Positions 40,045 to 49,658 of a DNA stretch of 64,000 bases are shown here, in pieces. The notes below the pieces were generated by a model. The model worked only from the letters and a program-made list of their open reading frames with translations, was not told where the DNA came from and did no database searches. The stretch's first letter is position 1. Every line of letters begins with the position of its first letter. The stretch is from NCBI RefSeq assembly GCF_003853415.1, contig NZ_QTPP01000008.1, forward strand, positions 180,733-244,732. The letters run 5' to 3'. The translations under genes were made by a program, and so were the position numbers. This DNA is from Burkholderia sp. Bp9142 (lineage in GTDB: Bacteria; Pseudomonadota; Gammaproteobacteria; Burkholderiales; Burkholderiaceae).

Positions 40045-41244
40045 TCAGTGCCGCCTCGCGAACACGCGCCGGGCCGCATCGGCAGGAATGCGCGCGGCGC
40101 CGAAATAGTCGATGCCGTCGACCAGGAACGAATGGATGTACTTCAGCAGCCGCTCACGGTCGAATTCCTTGTAGAAGCAGCGGCCGAGCGACACCACGCG
40201 CTTGCCGTACAGCATCGCCTCGAGCCCGACCGTCGAATTGATCGTGACGACCGCATACGCATGCCGGAGCAGGTCGGTGGTCGGCGACGTGACGATCTCG
40301 AAGTGATAGGTCTCCTGCAGGCGCACGATCGCGGCGATCTCGGCCGCATCGGTCTCGGCGGGATGCAGCTTCACGAACAGGTCGGCGCTCTCGTTCGCGG
40401 CGAACTCGAACGCGTGGCGGATCGCGTCGAGATTGCCGACGTCGGAATGCAACTTGATCTGCGTGTCGCCCGACACCTGCAGCGGCAGGAACACATAGCG
40501 GCAGGTCGCCAGCGTGTCGGCCGGCAGGTAGCTGGCCTGTCGCGGCGCCGGCATCCCGTTGCGCGCGCGCACGCTCGCCAGGCGCCGGCGGCCGACGCCA
40601 CGGCTGGCCGCCTTCAGCAGGTAGTTGGTCGCCGACATCGCCTTGCGCGCGAACGACGTCCGGGCCTGCGGCAGCGGCATCCGCTTGTAGCGTTCGTAGG
40701 CCGACAGCCAGCGCGCATGCGTGTCCTCGTCGGGCAGCGGCAGGCGATCGATGACCTCGGGATCGCGGCTGATCGTCGACAGCGCATTGACGCCCAGCGA
40801 ATCGACGAACAGCTTGCCCGGCAGGTTCGAGATCTCGATGAAGCGGGTCGCGACGCCGTGCACCGCGCAGGCCTGCCGCACCGCGCGGCACACCAGCTGC
40901 TGCCCGTTCCACATCACGCACTGCTCGACCCGCAGGCCGCGCAGGACTTCCGACGCGATATGAAAGATCGCCGCCGACTCGCGCTTCGCACGGGCCTCGG
41001 TCATCTGCCCGTTGAGCACCTCGATCGACAGCTGGTACGGCGTGCGGTCGGTGGGCTGGCCGTCGGGCACGTCGATCGGCATCAGCCGGTTCAGGTACAC
41101 CGACCGGAAGCCGCCCAGCAACAGGCGGAGATGCGCGACCGGTTCGCTCGTCAGGAACGCGAACTCGTACTCGTGCCGCACCGCGTTCACGAGGCGGGTG
41201 GCGAAATAGTAGCGCTCGAGGGAATCGATGACTATCAGGATCAT
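40045..41244 (-). CDS. KpsS/KpsC-like polysaccharide biosynthesis protein (putative Kdo transferase)
   Basis: A 399-residue cytoplasmic protein. The C-terminal half has YVFLPLQVSGDTQIKLHS, FVKLHPAE and TINSTVGLEAMLYGKRVVSLG, the pattern of the Capsule_synth domain in KpsS and KpsC, which are beta-Kdo transferases of group 2 capsules. With a full kdsABCD set in the same operon, a role in adding Kdo to the repeat unit is a good inference, but other activities of this superfamily are possible. The group 2 ABC export genes (kpsMT) are absent. Confidence 0.75.
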   Translation of the reverse strand: MILIVIDSLERYYFATRLVNAVRHEYEFAFLTSEPVAHLRLLLGGFRSVYLNRLMPIDVPDGQPTDRTPYQLSIEVLNGQMTEARAKRESAAIFHIASEVLRGLRVEQCVMWNGQQLVCRAVRQACAVHGVATRFIEISNLPGKLFVDSLGVNALSTISRDPEVIDRLPLPDEDTHARWLSAYERYKRMPLPQARTSFARKAMSATNYLLKAASRGVGRRRLASVRARNGMPAPRQASYLPADTLATCRYVFLPLQVSGDTQIKLHSDVGNLDAIRHAFEFAANESADLFVKLHPAETDAAEIAAIVRLQETYHFEIVTSPTTDLLRHAYAVVTINSTVGLEAMLYGKRVVSLGRCFYKEFDRERLLKYIHSFLVDGIDYFGAARIPADAARRVFARRH

Positions 41245-41272
41245 GGTGTGCTCGTTCGTCGTATCGGCGATC

Positions 41273-42505
41273 TCACGCCAGCGCCCGGGACCGGGACAGG
41301 TTCGTGTCGAGGACCCGGTACGTCAGCGCGATACCGGCCGCCATCAGCGCCGCGCCGGTCAGGGAAAAAACCTGCACGCTCGTGGGGGCCGACAGGTTCA
41401 TCAGCCGCGCGATGCCCAGCGCGCCCGCAAGACACACGCCGCAGGTCAGCTGAAACAGGAAATCGATGCGCTGCGCGCGCGTCGCCAGGAAGATCTGCGA
41501 CAGCGGCACGTAGATCAGCTGGAGCGCGAACAGCGGCATCAGGCTGTGATAGAACCCGACCGAGCCGCGCCAGCTTTCGCCGAAGAACAGGTTGACGAGC
41601 GGCGCGAACAGCAGCAGCCCGCCGGCCATGTACACGGCCGCGAGGCCCGCGAGCGCGCGCGCATAGGTCCGGTACACGCGCGGCACGGTCGTGCCCGCGT
41701 CCGGTCGCGCCATCGCGCCGATCGCGTCGCGGCGGAACACCCCGCCGACGCTCTGCGCGATCAGCGACACCGGAAAGAACCCGAGCCGGTAAGCCGCCGC
41801 GAAGTAGCCGGCGCTCTGCGCGTCGAACCAGTGCGGAATCGCGATCGACAGCGCGTAGGTCAACACCGACGCGCACAGCGTCGACGGCAGGATATACAGC
41901 GCAAAGCGGCGATTCCTGACGAAGAACCCGCGTGACAGGCGGAACGAATACCCGGCCCGATAGCCGGAGAACAGGATCGCAGCGGCCATCACGATCGAGA
42001 CCGCCGCGGTTACCCAGGCGTACAGCGCAAACACGTCGACCTGCCCGCACGCGGGGCACGCAAGCGACAGCATGAGGCCGGCGAGGAACGCGCCGTTGAC
42101 CGCCACGCGCGACAGCGCGATCCATCCGTAGCGCCTGAGGCTGTTCAGATACGATCCGGCGGCCAGTTGCACGAACGACGCCAGCGCATAGACGGCGACA
42201 AGATGGAGATCCGCGCGTCCGGCGACGGCGATCAGGATCCCGAACACCGCGACGACGGCCAGGCTCAGCGCAGTCACGTTGACGAACGCGTTGAACGACT
42301 CGCCCGGCGCGTCGTCGACGCACGCGAGTTCGTAGCGGAACGCGAGCAGCGTGCCGGCGAAGGTCGCCAGCGCGAGCAGGTAGTTGAAGTGGCCGAGCGA
42401 CGCCGGCCCGAAGCGTCGTCCGATCACGAAGATGCAGACGAACAGCGCGATCTGCCCGACCACGACGCCGGCCAGCGACACGATCGAATCCCGCGGATTG
42501 ATCAT
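41273..42505 (-). CDS. wzx: Wzx-like lipid-linked oligosaccharide flippase
   Basis: A 410-residue membrane protein with about twelve helices of the MOP/polysaccharide-transporter superfamily (GPASLGHFNYLLALATFAGTLLAFRYELA near the N-terminus). It would flip the undecaprenyl-linked repeat unit to the periplasm. The operon contains one such protein, as expected for a Wzy-dependent system. Confidence 0.88.
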   Translation of the reverse strand: MINPRDSIVSLAGVVVGQIALFVCIFVIGRRFGPASLGHFNYLLALATFAGTLLAFRYELACVDDAPGESFNAFVNVTALSLAVVAVFGILIAVAGRADLHLVAVYALASFVQLAAGSYLNSLRRYGWIALSRVAVNGAFLAGLMLSLACPACGQVDVFALYAWVTAAVSIVMAAAILFSGYRAGYSFRLSRGFFVRNRRFALYILPSTLCASVLTYALSIAIPHWFDAQSAGYFAAAYRLGFFPVSLIAQSVGGVFRRDAIGAMARPDAGTTVPRVYRTYARALAGLAAVYMAGGLLLFAPLVNLFFGESWRGSVGFYHSLMPLFALQLIYVPLSQIFLATRAQRIDFLFQLTCGVCLAGALGIARLMNLSAPTSVQVFSLTGAALMAAGIALTYRVLDTNLSRSRALA

Positions 42506-42571
42506 CTCGCCTCCGTGCGCCGCGTGCGGCCGGATGCACGGGCCGGGCCGCCGCCGGCGGCGCTGCGCGCA

Positions 42572-44809
42572 TCACGCATCTTGCGCCCCGTATTCGTAGG
42601 CGACGTAGCGGTAACCGCCGTACTTCGACCCGTACCCGTACTGTCCAAGCCGCGGATTGACACCGTTGAAGATGACGCCGTTCAGGCGGACGCCGTTCTG
42701 CGCGAAGCGCTTCGCGGATTCGCTGATCTCGCCGAGCTTCGTCTTGCCCGCCATCGTGACGAGCAGCGCGGTGCCGGCGACCGCGCCGAGAATGCCGGTA
42801 TCCGGCACCGCGAGCACCGGCGCCGAGTCGATCACGACGATGTCGTAACGCGACGACAGCTCGCCGACCAGCGCCGCGAGATTGCGGTTCAGCAGCAGTT
42901 CCGCGGGGTTCTTCGGCATCGTGCCGGTCGAGATGAAGTCGAGGCCGTCGACCACCTCGCGGTGAATCACGTCCTCCAACCGCGCGCTGCCGGCGATCAG
43001 CTCGGTGAAGCCGTGGCCGCGCGGGAAGCCGAGATAGTCGTGCAGCCGGCCCTTGCGAATGTCGCCGTCGATCAGCAGCACGCGCTTGCCGGCGCTCGCC
43101 ATCACGACCGCGAGGTTCGACGAGAGGAAGGTCTTGCCGACACCCGGCGCCGGACCCGCGATCAGCACGATGTTGTTCTTCGCCTCGAGCATCGCGAACT
43201 GCAGCGCGGTGCGCAGGCTGCGCAGGCACTCGACGGCCGGCTCGTTCGGGAAGTCGATCGACAGGATCGACTTGTGGCCGCTCTTGCGCGCGGCTTCCTC
43301 GGCCAGGTCGTGCTGATGCTCGCTGATCGGGACCGTCGCGTACACCGCGAGGCCGAGACGGCGCTCGATCTCGTTGTGATCCGAGATGCCGTGGAACAGC
43401 ATCGAGCGGACGATCGCGGTGCCGCATCCCGCGAGCAGCCCGAGCAGCAGCGACGCCAGCGCGACGAGCACCTTCTTCGGGCGCACCGCCACTTCCGGCA
43501 CCGCCGCCGTATCGACGAGACGCACGTTGCCGACCTTGCCGGCCTGCACGAGCTGCAGCTGCTGCATGTTGTTCAGCAGCGCCGTGTAGAGGTCGGTGTT
43601 GACCTTCACGTCGAGCATCAGCCGCACGGCTTCCTGCTGCAGGTCCGGCAGGCGGCGGATCTGCAGCTCGGCGGTGTTCCGATAGCCGTTCAGTGCGGCG
43701 ATCTGCTCGTCGATCACGGCCACGCTCGGGTGCCGTTCGGTGAAGCGGGACATCAGCTCCTGCCGCTTCTGCTGCAGCTCGAGCAGGCGCGTCTTCGCGT
43801 CGGCGGTCTGGGCCAGCGCGAGCTTCGCTTCCTCGGTGAGGTCAACCGTGCCGTGCTCGTTGCGCAGCTTCGTCAGGCGCGCTTCGGAATCGGTCAGCTG
43901 CTGCTTGAGCTGCGGCAGTTGCGCGGTCAGGAATTCGAGCGACTGCGCGGCCTCCGCCGATTTCCGCTCGATGTTCTGCCGCACGTACTGGCGGCCGATC
44001 TCGTTCATCGTGTCGCTGACCCATTTCGGATCGGTATCCTGCAGGCTGGCGACGACGACGTCCGATTGCTTCACGCGCTCCTGCACGTTGAGGCGGTCGC
44101 GGATGTCCTCGATCGTCTTCAGCCGCGAGTTTCGGACCAGCACGAACGCGGTGCCGGGCTTCGCGGCGATCGACGCGACCTGCAGCGTGATCGGGCCGCG
44201 CGGCGAGCGGAACGTTTCGAGCTCGCCGACGGTGCCGTCGACCGCGGCGTCGAGATCACCGCCTTCGAGCCGATAGCGCTTGCCGCCGAGGCTCGTCAGC
44301 GTGAACGCGTCGCCTTCGTTCTTGCGCGGTACGTCGAACCGCGGCACGTCGATGCGCTCGCGGCCCCACGCGTAGCCGCCGAAGCCGGCCAGGCCGGGAT
44401 CGGACAGGCCGTCGCGGTGGCGCGCGATCCAGTCGCCGATCATCGGAAAGCGCTTCGGCGATGCGTCGATGAACAGGTTGAGCTTGTCGACCGCGCGCTC
44501 GACGACCAGTCGCGACGCGAGGATCTGCTGTTCGGCGGCCGCCGACGACTTGACGTCGAACAGCGCCGACACATCGCCCAGCAACGACTTGGCGGCCGAC
44601 GTGTCAGGGCTGTCCTCGACCTGGACCATGATGTTGGCTTCGAACACCGGCTTGCCGAGAATCGCGTACGCAAGGCCAGCGGCCAGCAGCACGCACGTGA
44701 TGGTCGCGATCAGCCAGCGGCTTTCCAGCAGGATGTCGAGCACCGCGACGAAATCGGTCTCGCTGCCGTCTTCGGCGGTGTGCTGCTGCGGGGCGGAGGG
44801 TTGGGTCAT
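42572..44809 (-). CDS. wzc: Wzc-type polysaccharide co-polymerase / tyrosine autokinase
   Basis: The 745-residue protein has an N-terminal Wzz domain between two membrane helices (about 33-52 and 445-465) with a long periplasmic coiled coil, then a cytoplasmic BY-kinase domain: Walker A GPAPGVGKTF (about residue 550), Walker A' VLLIDGDIRKG and Walker B YDIVVIDSAPV. The C-terminus is tyrosine-rich (QYGYGSKYGGYRYVAYEYG), the autophosphorylation cluster. In the family (BceF, Wzc) phosphorylation cycles with Wzb control chain length and export. Confidence 0.96.
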   Translation of the reverse strand: MTQPSAPQQHTAEDGSETDFVAVLDILLESRWLIATITCVLLAAGLAYAILGKPVFEANIMVQVEDSPDTSAAKSLLGDVSALFDVKSSAAAEQQILASRLVVERAVDKLNLFIDASPKRFPMIGDWIARHRDGLSDPGLAGFGGYAWGRERIDVPRFDVPRKNEGDAFTLTSLGGKRYRLEGGDLDAAVDGTVGELETFRSPRGPITLQVASIAAKPGTAFVLVRNSRLKTIEDIRDRLNVQERVKQSDVVVASLQDTDPKWVSDTMNEIGRQYVRQNIERKSAEAAQSLEFLTAQLPQLKQQLTDSEARLTKLRNEHGTVDLTEEAKLALAQTADAKTRLLELQQKRQELMSRFTERHPSVAVIDEQIAALNGYRNTAELQIRRLPDLQQEAVRLMLDVKVNTDLYTALLNNMQQLQLVQAGKVGNVRLVDTAAVPEVAVRPKKVLVALASLLLGLLAGCGTAIVRSMLFHGISDHNEIERRLGLAVYATVPISEHQHDLAEEAARKSGHKSILSIDFPNEPAVECLRSLRTALQFAMLEAKNNIVLIAGPAPGVGKTFLSSNLAVVMASAGKRVLLIDGDIRKGRLHDYLGFPRGHGFTELIAGSARLEDVIHREVVDGLDFISTGTMPKNPAELLLNRNLAALVGELSSRYDIVVIDSAPVLAVPDTGILGAVAGTALLVTMAGKTKLGEISESAKRFAQNGVRLNGVIFNGVNPRLGQYGYGSKYGGYRYVAYEYGAQDA

Positions 44810-44862
44810 GGCAACGATATGAGGCGTATTGGGTTCCAGTGGGGCATCGACCAACGGCCGCT

Positions 44863-45297
44863 TCAGACGATGCGCAGGCGCTTCGACCACTCGGTCACAC
44901 CGAGTTCGATCAGGCGCGCGCAGCGTTCGAACACGAATCTGGGCTGGCGGTAAGGGTCGTGCACGTCGAAATCCGTGTACTCGCCGAGACGGAACACGCG
45001 TCCCCGAACGAACGGGAACTGGTTCTCGAGCGACGTGCGCTGCCGGCGGTCCATCACGAGGATCAGGTCGGCATCGGTACACAGCGAGCGGGCGATCTGC
45101 TGCGCGCGATGCGTCGACACGTCGAATCCGCGCATGCGCATGACGTCCTGCGCATACGGCGCGGCCGGCATGCCGACCAGCGCGTTCAGGCCGGCGGACG
45201 CGACGCGCCGCCCGGGCATGGCCTGACGCAGCATCGCTTCGGCCATCGGGCTGCGGCAGATGTTGCCCTCGCAGACGATCAGGATCGATTCCATCAT
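44863..45297 (-). CDS. wzb: Low-molecular-weight protein tyrosine phosphatase (Wzb type)
   Basis: A 144-residue phosphatase with the P-loop CEGNICRS (C-x5-R) near the N-terminus and general acid Asp in DPYRQP. Wzb-type enzymes remove phosphate from the tyrosine cluster of Wzc. The start overlaps the wza stop (ATGA; tandem ATG at 45297 and 45294), and wzc follows after 53 bases. Confidence 0.95.
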   Translation of the reverse strand: MMESILIVCEGNICRSPMAEAMLRQAMPGRRVASAGLNALVGMPAAPYAQDVMRMRGFDVSTHRAQQIARSLCTDADLILVMDRRQRTSLENQFPFVRGRVFRLGEYTDFDVHDPYRQPRFVFERCARLIELGVTEWSKRLRIV

Positions 45298-46475
45298 TTG
45301 GTCGCGATCGCCGCGGTCAGGCCGGCGTTGATGGCCGGCAGCAACAGGCTGAGCACGCGGCTGAAGCGGACGAGCCCGTTGCCGTCGACGTACACGACGT
45401 CCTTCGGCTTCAGCTGGAACTGATTCGCCAGCACCATCGCGACCGGCGAGCGCGCATCGAGGTGATACACCTGCGGCTGCTCGTCCTGCATCCCGCGCAC
45501 CACATAGAGCTGCGCGGCATCGGCCGTGTTCGCGTTCAGGCTGCCGGCCTGCGCGATCGCCTCGCTCAGCGTCAACCGGCCATTGCGCATCGGCAACGCC
45601 GTCACGGGCTTGTTGACCTCGCCCATCACGAACACGCCGCTCTCGTCGCGCGGCAGCACGCGCACGAGGTCGCCGTTGCGCAGCACGATCTTCGACGGAT
45701 TGCGCCCCTGCTCGGCCATCTCGGTCAGGTCGATCCGTCGCTCGACGCCGTCGCGCACCAGCACGATGCGGCTCTGGTCCGCCGCCGCCGAAAAGCCGCC
45801 GGCCCGGCCGATCGCGTCATACAGCGTCATCGGGATGTCGTTCACCGACTGCGAGCCCGGCGTATGCACCTCGCCCTCGATGTACACCTGCTTCGCGCGG
45901 AACGACGCGATGCGCACGGTGACCTGCGGATTCCTGAACGTCTTGTCGAGGCGGCGCGTGAGCTGCGTCTGCACCTGCTCGGCCGTCAGTCCGGCGACCG
46001 CCAGCCGGCCTGCAAACGGAAACTGCAGCGTGCCGTCCTGGTCGACGACGAAACCGGGCGGCGCATCCGCCGCGCGCGGCGCGGCCTGCGCCGGCGCGCC
46101 AAGCGCCGCCGCGAGTTCGGGGTGGTCCCATACGGTGATCTGCAGCACGTCGCCGCGGCCGATGGTGTACGCGTCCGGCGGCGCGCCGACGCCGATATCG
46201 CGGACTTCGCCGCGCGTACTGCGTTCGGTATCGCGCATGCGCCGGATCAGCGTCAGGTCGATGTTCGTGACCGGAACCGGCAGCGCGGCGCTGTCGGCCG
46301 GCGTGGCACCGCTTTGTAGCGGAATCGACGCCGGCTGCTGCATGCGCATGCCCGGCGCGATGCCGCACGCGCCCAGCAAGGCACACAGCGGCAGGATCAT
46401 CACGAGCGGACCGACACGCGACGGTCGGCGCGGCGCGCACGCGCGCGCCGACTCCATTTGACGCAACCTCTGCAT
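45294..46475 (-). CDS. wza: Wza-type outer-membrane polysaccharide export lipoprotein
   Basis: A 393-residue lipoprotein (lipobox LLGAC near residue 36) with a Poly_export domain (YTIGRGDVLQITVWDHPEL) and SLBB repeats (VYIEGEVHTPGSQ, VFVMGEVNKPVTALPM). It forms the outer-membrane export channel. The start MQRLRQ at 46475 has GAGGT upstream; the longer ORF from 46748 has no sensible N-terminus. Confidence 0.94.
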   Translation of the reverse strand: MQRLRQMESARACAPRRPSRVGPLVMILPLCALLGACGIAPGMRMQQPASIPLQSGATPADSAALPVPVTNIDLTLIRRMRDTERSTRGEVRDIGVGAPPDAYTIGRGDVLQITVWDHPELAAALGAPAQAAPRAADAPPGFVVDQDGTLQFPFAGRLAVAGLTAEQVQTQLTRRLDKTFRNPQVTVRIASFRAKQVYIEGEVHTPGSQSVNDIPMTLYDAIGRAGGFSAAADQSRIVLVRDGVERRIDLTEMAEQGRNPSKIVLRNGDLVRVLPRDESGVFVMGEVNKPVTALPMRNGRLTLSEAIAQAGSLNANTADAAQLYVVRGMQDEQPQVYHLDARSPVAMVLANQFQLKPKDVVYVDGNGLVRFSRVLSLLLPAINAGLTAAIATK

Positions 46476-46662
46476 TACTACCTCGCACTTTTTTAATTTG
46501 AAATTGCGCCGGTCGCCCCGCGTCGTGTCGACCGCGAGTACAGCACCCCTGTCGAGACCGGACATGCCTGCTGCCACTGCCTGCTGCTGAATACCGCCGT
46601 GCCTGCCGTCGTCACGCGCCGCCGCCGCGCATCCTTCGCGGCGCACGGGCGCGCGGCAGCCG

Positions 46663-47739
46663 CTAATACGCACCCGAGCCGCGCACCACCACGTTGATCG
46701 TCCGGAACAAGATGCCGATGTCGCGGCGCAGCGACCATTCGCGCACATAAGACACGTCGAGCGATACGCGCGTCGAATAGTCGGTGTCGTTGCGGCCGCT
46801 GACCTGCCACAGCCCGGTCATGCCGGGTTTCGCCATCAGGTAGTAGCGCACGTCGACGCCGTAGCGCTCGAGTTCGGCCTCGACGATCGGGCGCGGCCCG
46901 ACCAGGCTCATGTCGCCCTTCAGCACGTTCAGCAGTTGCGGCAGTTCGTCGAGGCTCGTCTTGCGGAGCAAGCGGCCGATCGGCGTGATGCGGACATCGT
47001 TCTTCAGCTTGAATTCGCGATCCCATTCCGCGCGGGCGTCGGCGTCGCGCTCCAGCAGCGCCTTGAGCACCGCATCGGCATTCGTCACCATCGAGCGGAA
47101 TTTCAGGCACTTGAACCGCCGGCCGTTGCGGCCGACCCGCTCGTGCCCGAAGATCGCCGGGCCGCCGTCGCGCCGCACAGTCCATGCGATGCCCAGCAAT
47201 ACCGGCGCCAGCATGACCAGCAGCAACGATGCGCCTACCAGGTCGAAGCTGCGCTTGACCATCCGCTTGATGCGTCCGACCGTCCGGTGGCCGATCTCGC
47301 GCTGCCCGCGCAAGTCCGCGTGCGCGATGGCTGCCGCACGTACCTGGTCGCCCGCGCGCTCGATCATCCCGAAGATCGCGAGCGTCAGCGCGCGGAACGC
47401 GATCAGGCCGATCCCGCTCGCGAGCGTCCAGTACACGAACCACTCGCTCGACAGCACGTGCGCACGATGCAGCACGTACAGCAGCGCGGTGCTCATGCCC
47501 TGCACGACGATCCAGGCCAGCACCGTTCGGCCGAGCACGTGCAGCGCCGAGCGCGTGCGCGCGGCCTCGTAGATGCCGCACGCGGGAAATACCGACAGCG
47601 CCAGCGCGGCGGCAAAGGCGACGAGCGCACCGTCGAACAGGGTTCCGCGCGCACCGCCGGTGGCACCGATCAACGCGGGAATGAACGCGCCCAGCACGAT
47701 CAGTCCGATATCGGTCGCTCGATTGATCAACGAATTCAT
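46663..47739 (-). CDS. Undecaprenyl-phosphate hexose-1-phosphate transferase (compact WbaP/WcaJ type)
   Basis: A 358-residue membrane enzyme. About four N-terminal helices (10-125) lead to a C-terminal bacterial sugar transferase domain (RSFDLVGASLLLVMLAPVLL, FKCLKFRSM, LRKTSLDELPQLLNVLKGDMSLVGPRP, KPGMTGLWQVSGRND). It starts repeat-unit synthesis by moving glucose- or galactose-1-phosphate to undecaprenyl phosphate. Typical WbaP/WcaJ proteins are about 460-480 residues; the soluble middle domain is nearly absent here (about 40 residues). It is the first gene of the 13-gene operon. Confidence 0.9.
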   Translation of the reverse strand: MNSLINRATDIGLIVLGAFIPALIGATGGARGTLFDGALVAFAAALALSVFPACGIYEAARTRSALHVLGRTVLAWIVVQGMSTALLYVLHRAHVLSSEWFVYWTLASGIGLIAFRALTLAIFGMIERAGDQVRAAAIAHADLRGQREIGHRTVGRIKRMVKRSFDLVGASLLLVMLAPVLLGIAWTVRRDGGPAIFGHERVGRNGRRFKCLKFRSMVTNADAVLKALLERDADARAEWDREFKLKNDVRITPIGRLLRKTSLDELPQLLNVLKGDMSLVGPRPIVEAELERYGVDVRYYLMAKPGMTGLWQVSGRNDTDYSTRVSLDVSYVREWSLRRDIGILFRTINVVVRGSGAY

Positions 47740-48584
47740 TGATATGAACTCCTAATTCATCATCCAACGTCCGTTCGCGGTGCAGCGGCATGTCACGTCT
47801 GCCACGCATGTCGCCCGGTCGTCCACTCGATTTCGCCGCGGCGGCCTGCCGCGGCTCCGAAGCATCACGATCCCGGCCGGATGCGATGCGCATTCCACGC
47901 GGCGCGCTCGTTGCGAAACCGTCGTTTCAACGTTTCCGCAGTGCATCATATTCGTCGCGACTCGTGCTTTTATCGCCCGCGTCCGAATTCGCCTTGTTGA
48001 TGGCGGAACAAATCAAGGCCGATTTCGCACGCGAATTATTCGATCGATTTCACGAATCAAGCGATCCATATGCGATGCACGAATAACGTGCGCACGTAGC
48101 GATTCATGCTCGAATTTCAATCGCTCGGGAGGCACGTCGATTCATGTCGATTTGCAATTCATCGCGCTCGCCATTGCCGGCGCATCGGGCAGCGCATGCA
48201 TCGCCTGGCGCTACCCCAAACCTGCAAGCGAGCATCGGCCGGATCGGCCGGCCGGATGCTCGCTCGACGAATAAAAAGGCCTGCACAGTGCGCTCACGGC
48301 GACACGGCAGGCAAAATTCCGAGGAGTGCCGGGGTGCCGCCTCCTCGAAAGGCCAGTCGATAACTTAATCAGTGGAAATGGGTTTTGAGCGCCTCGTGTC
48401 GGACCGCGCCACGATTGTGGCCGAATCCGCCTTCGTCGCATGGAGACCGGTTTATATCCGGCATTTTTCACGCCCGAATAACGGCACCGTCATTCGGACG
48501 GAACATTAATATCCGGATATCGAATTGAATCCGCGCAATACCATTTCGCCGAATGGCGGCGCACGGCGAATTGCAATCGCCCGT
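47740..48584. other. Promoter region of the exopolysaccharide operon
   Basis: No confident gene in 845 bases. It contains a strong hairpin (48228-48263), the palindrome ATATCCGGATAT at 48509-48520, and a 28-residue open frame at 48000-48086 without a ribosome binding site. The operon promoter should lie here. Confidence 0.5.
48228..48263. repeat. Large hairpin upstream of exopolysaccharide operon
   Basis: GCGAGCATCGGCCGG pairs with CCGGCCGGATGCTCGC with one bulged base, a stem of 15 pairs with a short loop. It may be an attenuator in the operon leader or the terminator of the upstream regulator gene; there is no clear T-tract. Confidence 0.55.
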
Positions 48585-49658
48585 CTAGAATGGTGCGTCG
48601 CTCATCCAGTCGCCGAGGTCCGATGCGTACAGCATGTCCGTCGACGCGTCGCCGCCTTTTCGTGCGGCCGCCCGATATTCGGTCGGCGAAGTCTGCAAGT
48701 GCTGGCGAAAGAGTTTCGCCATCCGGTCCCCGCTGCCGAGGCCCGTGCGTCGCGCGACCTTGTCCGCCGGAAGATCGGTTTCGATCAGCATGCGGCACGC
48801 CTTTTCGAGGCGAATTCTCAGCACGAACTCGGTGGGCGTGACGCCGATTTCGTTCTTGAAGCGCCGCAGGAAATTGCGCTCGCTCATCGCGGCGGCCTGC
48901 GCCGCGTCGGCGATGGAAATCCGGTTCTCGCTGTTGACGCGCAGGTGATGCGCAGCCATCCTGATCAACGTGCTCGCGCGCGCGACCCGTGCGCCGAACA
49001 GCACGTCGGTCAGCTTGCGGTTCGCGCCGGACACCATGCACATCACGATTTCCTGCGCGATTTCGTAGCCCATGTCCACCCGGACGATCGACAACGCGTC
49101 GGAGAACGGCCCGTCGTCTTCGTCGCCGGCCAGTTCGGCGTCATCGCGTCCCGCGAACGCGGCGGCGCCGCCGCCGTCCGCGGCCGGCGCGGCCTTCTCG
49201 ACCTCTTTCTGCGCAAGATGAATCTGCGCGAGCAACTTGCGGCCGCCATGGCTGCCTCGAACGACGCGCGCGCGCTGGTGCGCATGCCTGAGCCACGCGA
49301 TCAACTGCTCGTCGAGCGTGTCGATCCCGCCTTGACCGCTCAACACGAACATCGCGTGCACCGTGCTTGCTTCGAGCGTGCGGGCCGCTTCCGTCCAGAT
49401 GCCGACGCCCGACGACGAGCGAACCGGGCCGCCATGCACGGAATACAACCGCAACTCGTAACGGTCGGTGAATGCGCCGTCGGCGCGTCCGAGTTGATTC
49501 GCGAGTTCGAAAACGGCCGCCAGCTTGCCCATCTGCATGATGGAGAAACCTTCGAGCAACAGTACGATTACGCTTGCTCGTTGATGCCCGTTGCCGGCGC
49601 TTCTACCACGATTCACGCTTAACCCCGTCGATGAATGATTCGACACTGTTTGCATCAT
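48585..49658 (-). CDS. GlxA-family AraC-type transcriptional regulator
   Basis: The 357-residue protein has an N-terminal DJ-1/PfpI-like domain (VIVLLLEGFSIMQMGKLAAVFELAN, FVLSGQGGIDTLDEQLIAWL) and a C-terminal AraC double helix-turn-helix (ISIADAAQAAAMSERNFLRRFKNEIGVTPTEFVLRIRLEKAC). A low-complexity acidic/alanine stretch (about 155-185) interrupts the N-domain. It is encoded upstream of and co-directional with the polysaccharide operon and is a candidate regulator of it. Confidence 0.88.
   Translation of the reverse strand: MMQTVSNHSSTGLSVNRGRSAGNGHQRASVIVLLLEGFSIMQMGKLAAVFELANQLGRADGAFTDRYELRLYSVHGGPVRSSSGVGIWTEAARTLEASTVHAMFVLSGQGGIDTLDEQLIAWLRHAHQRARVVRGSHGGRKLLAQIHLAQKEVEKAAPAADGGGAAAFAGRDDAELAGDEDDGPFSDALSIVRVDMGYEIAQEIVMCMVSGANRKLTDVLFGARVARASTLIRMAAHHLRVNSENRISIADAAQAAAMSERNFLRRFKNEIGVTPTEFVLRIRLEKACRMLIETDLPADKVARRTGLGSGDRMAKLFRQHLQTSPTEYRAAARKGGDASTDMLYASDLGDWMSDAPF

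Noticed and set aside
48209..48217. GGGGTAGCG on the minus strand, similar to the ops element of RfaH-controlled polysaccharide operons
   Set aside because: Only a partial match without the rest of the JUMPstart sequence; chance occurrence is likely.
48459..48476. Possible sigma54 promoter (GGCGTGAAAAATGC on minus) for the exopolysaccharide operon
   Set aside because: The -12 part is ATGC rather than TTGC, it is over 700 bases from the first gene, and no activator site is seen.
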